This document shows, in pieces, positions 7,977 through 15,900 of a DNA stretch of 64,000 nucleotides; position 1 is the first letter of the stretch; every line of letters starts with the position of its first letter. The notes beneath the pieces are model-generated. The model was not told the origin of the DNA and ran no database searches. It worked only from the letters and a program-made list of their open reading frames with translations. The position numbers and the translations under genes were made by a program. The DNA comes from Pseudomonas bubulae (GTDB lineage Bacteria > Pseudomonadota > Gammaproteobacteria > Pseudomonadales > Pseudomonadaceae). Location of the stretch: NCBI RefSeq assembly GCF_037023725.1, contig NZ_CP146077.1:2455001-2519000 (forward strand). The letters are read 5' to 3'.

Positions 7977-9209
7977 GTGGAAAGTGTCAAAAGCAATGCA
8001 GTTTCTTATGGTGTGATACTGAGTGCATGCCTGTTGGTCGTCTTGGGTGATTTGCGCAGTCTAATATCGCCAACAGGATATTGGGCGCTCTGGGGTGTCG
8101 TTGTGCTGGTTGGGTTTTTAGCTGCCCCGGAGAGGCTGAACCTCAAGGTGTCTCGAGAGCTAGGTATTTATATGCTCGGATTCTTGTTGCTGTTTTTCGC
8201 CTTTGGGTTGTCAGCCTTAGTTAATCTCGACGTTCAGACTTTCTATCAGGCCCTTAAGGTGATGTGCATCGGACTGGTGTTTGTATGCATTTACACACAC
8301 TCACAACGTCTTGAGCAAAGCAGTTACTTTTCGATCAGCGCGATCTCTATCTGCGTAGGTTTCTGCTGTTTTTTCTTTGCTAAGTACTTTTTGGTGGGCT
8401 TGTATATTGAGCTGGGCGATGGAAGGCAGGGCAGTCAGTTTGCATACCCCGGGGTTTTATGGAAAACCTGTGCTTTTTTTGCCGGGTTCGTGATCATTGG
8501 CATGCTGTTCGATGCGAAAAATAAAGTAGTTAGCCTTCTGGTCCTGATGGCGGCGCTGTATGTGCTGGTGATGGACTCCAGTCGCACAGGCTTCATAGTT
8601 TTCCTGTTCGAGTTGATTTTGATATTCCTGTTGAGTGTGCACGTTAGGCCACAAGTGACTCTGCTACTGTGCTTTCTCGGTTTGATAGCAGTGACAACGG
8701 GGTTGATACTGTACAGCAGCGGCTATGATTTTATGAATATGAATGACAGTCCCTTGGTGGTGGACAGACTCGCCGCAGGTGATCCTATTCGTTCTAGAAT
8801 GCTGGCAGACGGCCTAAATCAATTTGAATCCTGCATGCCGTTTGGCTGTGGCTTCGGATCCACGACTACGCAAGTGGATGGCGAGCCGATGGTTGTACAT
8901 AACGCATTTCTTACGTCTGGCGGAGACATGGGTGCATTGGGATTGATAGGTTTGCTGATCCTTGTGTTTACACCGTTATTGATCTTTATATCAAGGCTGT
9001 GGCGTTATGCGAAGTACCAGTACAAAGAAAAACAGGTCTTCATCTACTCTGTCGCTGCGTTCGGCGGTTCTTTGGGATTTGCGCTGTTGTTGATGCTGCA
9101 TCCTTTCAGTACCGAACTGTCCGAGTGGGGGATCTGGATGATCATGACGTCCGCGCTATCCGTGTTGTCGCATCAGTTTTTGGTCGGCGAGCAGGGCCCA
9201 CAGTCATAG
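7977..9209 (+). CDS. wzy: O-antigen polymerase/ligase-family membrane protein (probable Wzy)
   Basis: 410-residue, strongly hydrophobic protein with about ten to twelve predicted membrane helices. A C-terminal stretch (GCGFGSTTTQVDG...VVHNAFLTSGGDMGALGLIG) matches the periplasmic-loop pattern of the Wzy/WaaL (O-antigen ligase-like) superfamily. Wzy polymerises undecaprenyl-linked O units at the periplasmic face. Because WaaL usually sits with core genes and this gene lies between sugar-nucleotide and flippase genes, Wzy is the better call. A stop codon is directly upstream in frame (7974-7976), so GTG 7977 is the first possible start; its ribosome-binding site is poor, suggesting low translation, common for wzy genes. 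It has low GC content relative to the chromosome. Confidence 0.78.
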   Translation: MESVKSNAVSYGVILSACLLVVLGDLRSLISPTGYWALWGVVVLVGFLAAPERLNLKVSRELGIYMLGFLLLFFAFGLSALVNLDVQTFYQALKVMCIGLVFVCIYTHSQRLEQSSYFSISAISICVGFCCFFFAKYFLVGLYIELGDGRQGSQFAYPGVLWKTCAFFAGFVIIGMLFDAKNKVVSLLVLMAALYVLVMDSSRTGFIVFLFELILIFLLSVHVRPQVTLLLCFLGLIAVTTGLILYSSGYDFMNMNDSPLVVDRLAAGDPIRSRMLADGLNQFESCMPFGCGFGSTTTQVDGEPMVVHNAFLTSGGDMGALGLIGLLILVFTPLLIFISRLWRYAKYQYKEKQVFIYSVAAFGGSLGFALLLMLHPFSTELSEWGIWMIMTSALSVLSHQFLVGEQGPQS

Positions 9210-9222
9210 TTCGGTGTCTACA

Positions 9223-10440
9223 ATGAGAGTGCAATTCAAAAATGTGAGTTTGCTGTTTATAGCTCAATTGGTCAGCTATTTAATACCCATCCTTGAGATC
9301 CCTATTCTGGCGAAGTCGCTTGGGGTGGATCAATATGGTCAGGTCCTGCTCATTCAGACAACGGCATTGTTATGTTCTTTAATCGTCGAGTATGGGTTCT
9401 CGCTTAGCGGCGCAAGGCAGGTTGCCGTTTGCGGCATTGACAATAAATCGCAGCTTTCAAAGATTTACAATGGCGTGACGTCGGCCAAGGTTCTGTTGTC
9501 AGGCTCGATGATTGGCTTGTCAGTACTGGTACTTTCATTGGCGGATCTGAGTATCGGTTTTGAAGCAGTTGTGTGGGGGTATTTATATTTCCTCGCGTTC
9601 AGCTTCAGTAATATCTGGTTGTTCCAGGGGTTGGAGAAAATCACCTTTGTAGTGGTATTCGAGTTGGTACTCAGGTTTATAGGTTTGGGGGTGCTGTATC
9701 TGGTGTTGGCGCACTCTGCAAAAGCCGGTTTTGCGCTTATGATTATGTCCTCGTTTGCACTGTTGAATACAGTCATTGGCCTTTACCTGGCCCATAGGGT
9801 GGTCGGTTCCTTTTCAATCGACTTCAAGGCCGGCATGGAACAAATTAAAAACGGTTTTCATGGATTTATATATAAAAGTTCCAATAACATCATGCTGAGT
9901 GCTGGCCCGGCTTTGGTAGGCGCTATGTGTGGCCAGGCATCCGTGGCCAAATTCGTTCCCGCCGAAAAAATAATAAAAGCCTCTGTGGGATTGGTGGGGC
10001 CGGTCCTCATAGGTTTGTACCCCTATTTGAGTCGGCGGCTGTTACAGACATCAGAAATAAACTTGAAGCTGTCGAGTGTGATTATCGCTTTTCTGTTCGC
10101 AGCGGGGATCGTAGGCGCGGCAATTATTGCCTGGGCGGGTGAGTTTTTAATCCATCTGATGCTCGGGTCTGGCTTCGAAGAGGCGGCCTCGATCCTGCAG
10201 GTGTTTGTGTTTATCATCCCGTTTCGTATGATGAACCAGTCTATTGGTCTCACCATCTTCATGCCCCTGGGTAAAGATAAAGTATTGAGCATGTGCTTGA
10301 TGCTTTTCTCGATGCTGTCTTTGTGTTTAGCGGCGGTCTTGTCGTATGAGTATGATTTGGCAGGTATAGTTTATGGTCTGGTGCTGGCAGAGATTCTGTT
10401 TTCAATCACGTTGATCGTGCTGGCATTCAAAATAAAATAG
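9223..10440 (+). CDS. wzx: Oligosaccharide flippase family protein (probable Wzx)
   Basis: 405-residue polytopic membrane protein with hydrophobic segments throughout and the N-terminal pattern of MOP-superfamily flippases (LFIAQLVSYLIPILEIPILAKSLG), in which small residues and a Tyr/Pro pair mark the first helix. Wzx moves undecaprenyl-pyrophosphate-linked O units across the inner membrane. I prefer ATG 9223; the GTG at 9214 adds three residues and neither has a strong Shine-Dalgarno. The start lies 13 nt after wzy, and the next gene begins 13 nt after its stop, so wzy-wzx-GT form one operon. Alternative: a capsule or other polysaccharide exporter of the same fold. Confidence 0.83.
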   Translation: MRVQFKNVSLLFIAQLVSYLIPILEIPILAKSLGVDQYGQVLLIQTTALLCSLIVEYGFSLSGARQVAVCGIDNKSQLSKIYNGVTSAKVLLSGSMIGLSVLVLSLADLSIGFEAVVWGYLYFLAFSFSNIWLFQGLEKITFVVVFELVLRFIGLGVLYLVLAHSAKAGFALMIMSSFALLNTVIGLYLAHRVVGSFSIDFKAGMEQIKNGFHGFIYKSSNNIMLSAGPALVGAMCGQASVAKFVPAEKIIKASVGLVGPVLIGLYPYLSRRLLQTSEINLKLSSVIIAFLFAAGIVGAAIIAWAGEFLIHLMLGSGFEEAASILQVFVFIIPFRMMNQSIGLTIFMPLGKDKVLSMCLMLFSMLSLCLAAVLSYEYDLAGIVYGLVLAEILFSITLIVLAFKIK

Positions 10441-10453
10441 AAGGGCGGGTTTT

Positions 10454-11248
10454 ATGATTACTGTACTGACAGCAACTTATAACCGTGCCTATACCCTGAG
10501 TCGGTTGTATGAAAGCCTAGCGCGGCAGACCAACGAGTCTTTCGAGTGGGTGGTTGTTGACGATGGTAGCACTGATAACACCCTTGACTTGTTAGCTGGT
10601 TTTCAAAAAGAGTCGAGTTTCCCGATTAAGGTCTTGCGGCAGGAAAATGCCGGAAAGCATATTGCTATCAATACTGGAGTATTGGCAGAAGGGCATGATT
10701 GGATATTGCTGGTGGACAGTGACGATGCCCTCTCACCGGATGCGATCGAGGTTTTTTTAAATGACTTAAGTGCCCATAGTGCCCAGGATATCGTGGGTTA
10801 CTGTTACCGAAGAGCCGATCTTGACGGGCGCTTGATTGGTAATGTCATTACTGACGTTGCCGATGATTCTGCAATCATGCTACCTGTCGTGGCTGGCCCC
10901 TTATACGGTGGCGACTTGGCTTATGTGTTCAAGAGAAGCGTCTTGCTCAAACATCCATTCCCGAGGTTTGAAGATGAGAAGTTCGTGCCTGAACTGTTGA
11001 TCTGGAACAGAATTTCTGACGATGGAAAGATTCTGTATTTTCATCATAAATTCATCTATCTGTGTGAATATTTGGCAGATGGCTACTCGGCCAATTTTTA
11101 TCGAAACCTGCAGCGAAACCCAAAGGGCTTTGGGTCTTTCTACAAAGAGCAAATAGGTCGTGAAACCAACCTGGTCAGGAAATTGAAGTGTACGATCCGC
11201 TATGTACAATGTGTTCTGTTTAACTTCAAAAACAGGCGTGTAATGTGA
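10454..11248 (+). CDS. Glycosyltransferase family 2 protein
   Basis: 264-residue GT-A-fold transferase. The opening MITVLTATYNRAYTLSRLYESL, the nucleotide-binding VVVDDGSTDNTLDLL and the DxD-type LLVDSDDALSPDA are the classic GT2 elements. It presumably adds one sugar of the O unit on the cytoplasmic face; donor and acceptor cannot be told from sequence. GGGCGGG just before ATG 10454 may act as ribosome-binding site. The stop is one base before the following glycosyltransferase start, which implies coupled translation. Confidence 0.9.
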   Translation: MITVLTATYNRAYTLSRLYESLARQTNESFEWVVVDDGSTDNTLDLLAGFQKESSFPIKVLRQENAGKHIAINTGVLAEGHDWILLVDSDDALSPDAIEVFLNDLSAHSAQDIVGYCYRRADLDGRLIGNVITDVADDSAIMLPVVAGPLYGGDLAYVFKRSVLLKHPFPRFEDEKFVPELLIWNRISDDGKILYFHHKFIYLCEYLADGYSANFYRNLQRNPKGFGSFYKEQIGRETNLVRKLKCTIRYVQCVLFNFKNRRVM

Positions 11249-11249
11249 C

Positions 11250-12335
11250 ATGAAAATTTTATATATCATCACTGGGCTGGGAGTTGGTGGGGCAGAACGA
11301 CAGGTTCTTGATCTGGCTGAACGATTTCATCGGCAGGGCCATGAAGTGAAGATTTGCTATCTCACCGGCTCGGCTTTATTGCGCCCCCAGAGCAGTGACA
11401 TTGAACTTATTGCCTTGGATTTTGAAAAAAGTATTTCTGGAGTCATCGGCGGCCTATTTAAGCTAAGAGGGTTAATCAAAGATTTTGCTCCTGATGTGGT
11501 GCACGCCAATATGGTGCATGCTAACTTGGTCTCACGGATTATTCGGCCTTTCTGCTCAATAAAAAAACTTGTCAATACCGCACACAGTACGAATGAAGGT
11601 GGCAAAGTAAAAATGCTGGCTTACCGGCTAACACATTCATTGGCTGATGTGACAACAAATGTCACACACGAAGCGGTGAGGGTATTCGAGCAAAAAAAAG
11701 CGTGCCCAGTAGGCGAGATGTTAGCGATACCCAATGGGGTTGATACCGAGCGTTTTAAACCCGATCCAGTCGCACGGGCAGCACTGAGAAGTTCCGAAGG
11801 TCTTGACGAGCAGGACGAGCTGATTCTTGCAGTAGGTCGGTTAGTTGAAGCCAAAGACTATCAAAACCTGTTGCATGCCTTTAGCATTCTTTCTGAAAGT
11901 CGCCCAAAAGCAAAGTTGTGGATTGTAGGGGATGGCCCGCAAAACCAGTTCTTGGCGGATCTTTCCGGCTCTTTGGGACTGGATCATGCTGTCAAGTTTT
12001 TAGGCGTTAGATCTGACGTCGATAAAATTTATAACGCTGCAGACCTCTATGTGCTTTCCTCCGCATGGGAAGGATTTGGCTTGGTGGTTGCTGAGTCCAT
12101 GGCCACGGAGAAACTTGTTGTCGCTACCGATTGCGGGGGGGTCAAAGAGGTGGTGGGTGGATTGGGTTTCCTTGTGCCTGCAAAAGACTCACAGCGTCTG
12201 GCGCAATCCATGTGTGCTGCTTTGGATTTAGCTCCGAGTGAGAAAAACCGAATGACAAGTTCGGCAAGATCAAGAATTATTGATCATTACTCGATTCATA
12301 AGATTGTAGAAATCTGGGCGGGTGTATACACGTAA
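11250..12335 (+). CDS. Glycosyltransferase family 4 protein
   Basis: 361-residue GT-B-fold transferase. The N-terminal domain has GLGVGGAERQVLDLAERF, typical of retaining GT4 enzymes. The linker region shows IPNGVDTERFKPD, and the C-terminal donor domain shows VGRLVEAKDYQNLL, WIVGDGP and the E-x7-E motif EGFGLVVAESMA. It likely adds a sugar during O-unit assembly; specificity unknown. After the stop the operon is broken by about 237 AT-rich non-coding bases. Confidence 0.9.
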   Translation: MKILYIITGLGVGGAERQVLDLAERFHRQGHEVKICYLTGSALLRPQSSDIELIALDFEKSISGVIGGLFKLRGLIKDFAPDVVHANMVHANLVSRIIRPFCSIKKLVNTAHSTNEGGKVKMLAYRLTHSLADVTTNVTHEAVRVFEQKKACPVGEMLAIPNGVDTERFKPDPVARAALRSSEGLDEQDELILAVGRLVEAKDYQNLLHAFSILSESRPKAKLWIVGDGPQNQFLADLSGSLGLDHAVKFLGVRSDVDKIYNAADLYVLSSAWEGFGLVVAESMATEKLVVATDCGGVKEVVGGLGFLVPAKDSQRLAQSMCAALDLAPSEKNRMTSSARSRIIDHYSIHKIVEIWAGVYT

Positions 12336-12572
12336 TAAAAAGGGTGTTCATTGAGTGCGATAGTCGTCAGGTTCAAACATAAAGATCGCAGCGTTGAAGA
12401 GTGCTAGCGATAAAGATGATGAGTAAAAGTATAAGTTGTATTTGTTGTCTGGTTAATGTGTGTTGAATTATTTATTTTGGCTGTTCATGACTTTCTGGTC
12501 AGTGAGCCACAGGTTTTAAAAGATAAGGGTATATTCGATGACGCTGGCTGATTCTAATATTTGGCAAATGGT
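12336..12572 (+). other. Non-coding gap inside the O-antigen operon
   Basis: 237 AT-rich bases separate two GT4 genes in an operon where other gaps are mostly 1-50 bases. No ORF, terminator or repeat was recognised. It may be the scar of a gene lost or exchanged between serotypes, or may hold an internal promoter. Confidence 0.4.
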
Positions 12573-13700
12573 ATGATTAACAGTATTGCTCTTGTAGGCA
12601 CTGTCGCCTCCTGCGTAACAGGTTTTCGCAGAGACTTGATTAAATATTTAGTGGGTAAAGACATTACCGTTTATGCGTTTGCACTTGATTATGATGACGC
12701 TAGCAAGGCAGAAGTCAAGAAGCTGGGTGCAGTGCCTGTGGATTATACATTGAGCCGCTCGGGCCTCAATCCTTTCAAAGATATATCAGACACCATAAAG
12801 CTATCTAGAACTCTCCGTTCAATCAAACCTGATCTGGTTTTTTGCTACTTTTCCAAACCTGTCATTTTTGGAACCCTGGCAGCTAAATTAGCTGGGGTCA
12901 AAAGACGGATCGGTATGCTGGAAGGTTTGGGCTATGCTTTTACCGAACAACCTCACGCAGTGAAATTGAAAACGAAAATACTGAAAAATGTTCAGGTTAT
13001 CTTGTATAAAATCTCAATGCCATTTCTGGAGCGTTTGATTTTGTTGAACGGCGATGACAAGAAGGACCTTGTCGATGCGTATGGTATTAACGTAAAAAAC
13101 GTCGATATTATTGGCGGGATTGGCCTTGATTTAACCAGTTATCAGTATTCGGAACCGCCCCAAACACCGGTTGTATTTGTTTTTGTCGGACGTTTGTTAG
13201 CGGAAAAAGGGATACATGAATTTGTTAAGGCTGCTGAGCTTGTCAGGGAAAAATATAAAGACTCGCGCTTTCTTGTACTGGGCGGGATAGACATTGCCAA
13301 CCCGGGAGCTCTCACCGAGGATGCCCTCGACCATGCCATAAAAAGTGGGTTGATAACCTACCCTGGGCATGTAAATAATGTTATCGAATGGCTGCATACA
13401 TCAAGCGTTTTTGTGCTCCCTTCTTACAGAGAGGGAGTACCCAGGAGTACCCAGGAGGCGATGGCGATCGGTCGCGCTGTCATTACCTCCGATGTGCCGG
13501 GGTGTCGTGATACCGTGGTTGATGGTGTCAACGGATTCTTGACCACCCCGTGGTCCACATTGGATTTATATGAGAAAATGGAAAAGTTCATGATCGACAG
13601 AAAATTGATTGTAACGATGGGCGTTGAAAGTCGCGAAATGGCTATGCGCGATTTTGATGTAAACAGCGTTAATGATAAAATCTATGGGTTTTTGAGTTGA
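12573..13700 (+). CDS. Glycosyltransferase family 4 protein (PglA-like)
   Basis: 375 residues. The N-terminal SIALVGTVASCVTGFRRDLI and the C-terminal YREGVPRSTQEAMAIGRAVI followed by TSDVPGCRDTVVDGVNGFL are characteristic of the GT4 subgroup that includes PglA-type transferases, which add HexNAc to a polyprenyl-linked acceptor. The first ATG in frame is 12573; a TTG four codons upstream (12561) is less likely. It is probably the transferase acting on the WbpL-linked first sugar, by analogy with that subgroup, but this is inference. A perfect 10-bp tandem duplication (13434-13453) lies in the EGVPRSTQEA codons without breaking the frame. Confidence 0.88.
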   Translation: MINSIALVGTVASCVTGFRRDLIKYLVGKDITVYAFALDYDDASKAEVKKLGAVPVDYTLSRSGLNPFKDISDTIKLSRTLRSIKPDLVFCYFSKPVIFGTLAAKLAGVKRRIGMLEGLGYAFTEQPHAVKLKTKILKNVQVILYKISMPFLERLILLNGDDKKDLVDAYGINVKNVDIIGGIGLDLTSYQYSEPPQTPVVFVFVGRLLAEKGIHEFVKAAELVREKYKDSRFLVLGGIDIANPGALTEDALDHAIKSGLITYPGHVNNVIEWLHTSSVFVLPSYREGVPRSTQEAMAIGRAVITSDVPGCRDTVVDGVNGFLTTPWSTLDLYEKMEKFMIDRKLIVTMGVESREMAMRDFDVNSVNDKIYGFLS

Positions 13701-13743
13701 TCTTTGAAGTTCTAAAAAATATTCAAATACCTTAGGTGTGTTC

Positions 13744-14724
13744 ATGATGGGTAAAGATCAACTCAATGCCTGTAATAAAATACTCGTTACTGGTGCCAGT
13801 GGCTTTTTAGGTTCTGCACTTGTGGACCGGTTAGCCTCCCGCGAAGGGGCTGCCGTTTTGGCAATGTTACGCAGTGAGCATGCGTTTTCCAGCCCAAATG
13901 TGGAACCGCTTTATGCTGATCTGGACAATCTTTCATCACGCGCTTTATCACTAGCTGGGGTTGATGCGATTGTTCACTGCGCTGCGCGCGTACACGTAAT
14001 GGATGATGGTTCCAGCGATCCTTTGACGGCATACCGAAAGATTAACGTGCAGGCCACTTTGGAGTTGGCCAATCAAGCGGTGTTGGCTGGCGTTAAGCGA
14101 TTCATTTTTATCAGCTCAATCAAGGTTAACGGTGAAGCGACAGCTCCGGGCAAACCATACACGCCTGATGATCTTCCAGCCCCATTAGATCCTTATGGGG
14201 TGTCCAAGATGGAGGCGGAGGAGCAACTGAAGCTCCTCGCGGCTGCCTCAAATCTTGACGTTGTTATAATACGTCCGGTCCTGGTGTATGGTCCCGGTGT
14301 AAAAGCAAACTTCCACAGCATGATGCGATGGCTGAATAAAGGCTTGCCTTTGCCATTGGGTGGCGTTCGAAATCAGCGCAGCCTGGTTGCATTGGATAAT
14401 TTGGTAGATCTGATTGTCACATGCCTTAACCATCCGGCTGCTGTTAATCAAACATTTCTGGTCAGTGACGGCGAAGATATGTCAACGACCCAATTGCTTA
14501 AGCGTATGGGAATTGCATTGTCACGGAGGGCACGTTTAGTGCCTGTGCCTGCAGCTGTTTTATTGACGTGTGCATCCGTTTTGGGACGCCGAGGGGTAGC
14601 CCAGCGCTTATGTGGTTCATTACAAGTAGATATTAAAAAAACACAAGATTTATTAGGCTGGTCCCCACCCATGTCGGTTGAGGATTCCTTGCGCAAAACC
14701 GCAGAAGCTTTCAAAAAGGCGTGA
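13744..14724 (+). CDS. NAD-dependent epimerase/dehydratase (WbpV-like)
   Basis: 326-residue extended short-chain dehydrogenase. The Rossmann motif VTGASGFLGSAL is near residue 15-26 and the catalytic YGVSK near 150, with FIFISSIKVNG holding the conserved Ser region. Its place immediately before wbpL and wbpM matches wbpV of P. aeruginosa O6 and equivalents, whose products reduce or epimerise the C4-keto group of the WbpM product to give UDP-QuiNAc or UDP-FucNAc. ATG 13744 is chosen because AGG (13734-13736) is seven bases upstream; GTG 13738 and ATG 13747 are alternatives. QuiNAc and FucNAc outcome cannot be separated by eye. Confidence 0.87.
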   Translation: MMGKDQLNACNKILVTGASGFLGSALVDRLASREGAAVLAMLRSEHAFSSPNVEPLYADLDNLSSRALSLAGVDAIVHCAARVHVMDDGSSDPLTAYRKINVQATLELANQAVLAGVKRFIFISSIKVNGEATAPGKPYTPDDLPAPLDPYGVSKMEAEEQLKLLAAASNLDVVIIRPVLVYGPGVKANFHSMMRWLNKGLPLPLGGVRNQRSLVALDNLVDLIVTCLNHPAAVNQTFLVSDGEDMSTTQLLKRMGIALSRRARLVPVPAAVLLTCASVLGRRGVAQRLCGSLQVDIKKTQDLLGWSPPMSVEDSLRKTAEAFKKA

Positions 14725-14767
14725 GTGGATTAATGAATCCTATGTTTGTAATGATGCGGAGTTGTCA

Positions 14768-15787
14768 ATGAATTATTTGCTGTGGCTGGTCCCTGCTGTT
14801 GCGATACTGGCGCTTCTATTAACGTGGTTGTTACGACGGTACGCACTGGCGCGCAGCCTGATCGATATACCCAATGCGCGCAGTTCTCACTCAGTGCCTA
14901 CACCCAGAGGTGGGGGTGTGGCTATCGTTATCAGTTTTCTTATTGCGCTTCCTTTTGTTTGGCTTGAAAACGCAATTGACAACCCTGTTTTTTTTGCACT
15001 AACAGGTGCGGGTGCTGCCATAGCATTGCTTGGATTTCTCGATGACCATGGCCATATTGCAGCGCGCTGGCGATTGCTTGGGCATTTTAGTGCCGCGGGA
15101 TGGGCTATTTATTGGTTGGGAGGGCTGCCCGCGTTAAGTATTTTTGGACTCGACGTCGATATGGGTTGGCTGGGCTACATTTTCATTGCTCTATATCTTG
15201 TCTGGTTGCTCAATCTTTACAATTTCATGGATGGTATCGATGGCCTTGCCAGTATAGAAGCGCTGTGCGTGTGCCTGGGGAGCTGTTTGATCTACTGGTT
15301 GATCGGGGCCAGAGAGCTGGTTGTCCTTCCATTGCTCCTGAGCGCAGCCGTTGCTGGTTTCCTGTGCTGGAACTTTCCTCCCGCTAAAATATTCATGGGT
15401 GATGCGGGCAGTGGTTTTTTAGGCATCACCTTGGGTGTGATTTCATTGCATGCTGCATGGCATGATCAAACCTTGTTATGGGTCTGGTTGATACTCCTTG
15501 GGGTTTTTATCGTCGATGCGACTGTCACTCTTATTCGTCGCTTGCTGAATGGATGCAAGGTGTACGAGGCTCACCGTAGCCATGCCTATCAATTTGCATC
15601 CCGCTCCTTTGGGGGCCATTTGCCAGTGACAATGGCTGTTTTGGCGATAAACTGTTTGTGGCTGCTGCCCATAGCGCTATGTGTTGCCTTGCTGGGGCTC
15701 AATGGTGCAGTGGGACTGGTTGTCGCGTATGTCCCCCTCACGGTACTGGCCTTCAAGTTTCAAGCCGGGACAAAGGAAAATTCTTGA
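14768..15787 (+). CDS. wbpL: MraY-like glycosyl-1-phosphate transferase (WbpL)
   Basis: 339-residue integral membrane enzyme of the MraY/WecA superfamily that starts O-unit synthesis by moving a HexNAc-1-phosphate onto undecaprenyl phosphate. Motifs: NARSSHSVPTPRGGGVAIV near residue 35-55, the catalytic NFMDGIDGLAS near 155, and the metal-binding FMGDAGSGFLG near 210. About ten hydrophobic segments. ATG 14768 has GGAG at 14758-14761; the longer open frame to 14678 overlaps the wbpV-like gene and is rejected. In P. aeruginosa WbpL initiates both O-specific and common antigen, so loss would affect both. Confidence 0.93.
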   Translation: MNYLLWLVPAVAILALLLTWLLRRYALARSLIDIPNARSSHSVPTPRGGGVAIVISFLIALPFVWLENAIDNPVFFALTGAGAAIALLGFLDDHGHIAARWRLLGHFSAAGWAIYWLGGLPALSIFGLDVDMGWLGYIFIALYLVWLLNLYNFMDGIDGLASIEALCVCLGSCLIYWLIGARELVVLPLLLSAAVAGFLCWNFPPAKIFMGDAGSGFLGITLGVISLHAAWHDQTLLWVWLILLGVFIVDATVTLIRRLLNGCKVYEAHRSHAYQFASRSFGGHLPVTMAVLAINCLWLLPIALCVALLGLNGAVGLVVAYVPLTVLAFKFQAGTKENS

Positions 15788-15900
15788 GGCTGGATGTTTA
15801 GTCAAGGATAGCGCATTGATTTTTTTGATGATGCATGCTCTGGCCGTGTGCGGGTTTGCAGTCATTATGTTTTTTGGTTGTTTTAGGGGGCAATATTTTC

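Noticed and set aside
13434..13453. 10-bp tandem duplication in a glycosyltransferase as a phase-variation tract
   Set aside because: Two copies only, in-frame with a conserved motif EGVPRSTQEA; no sign of expansion.
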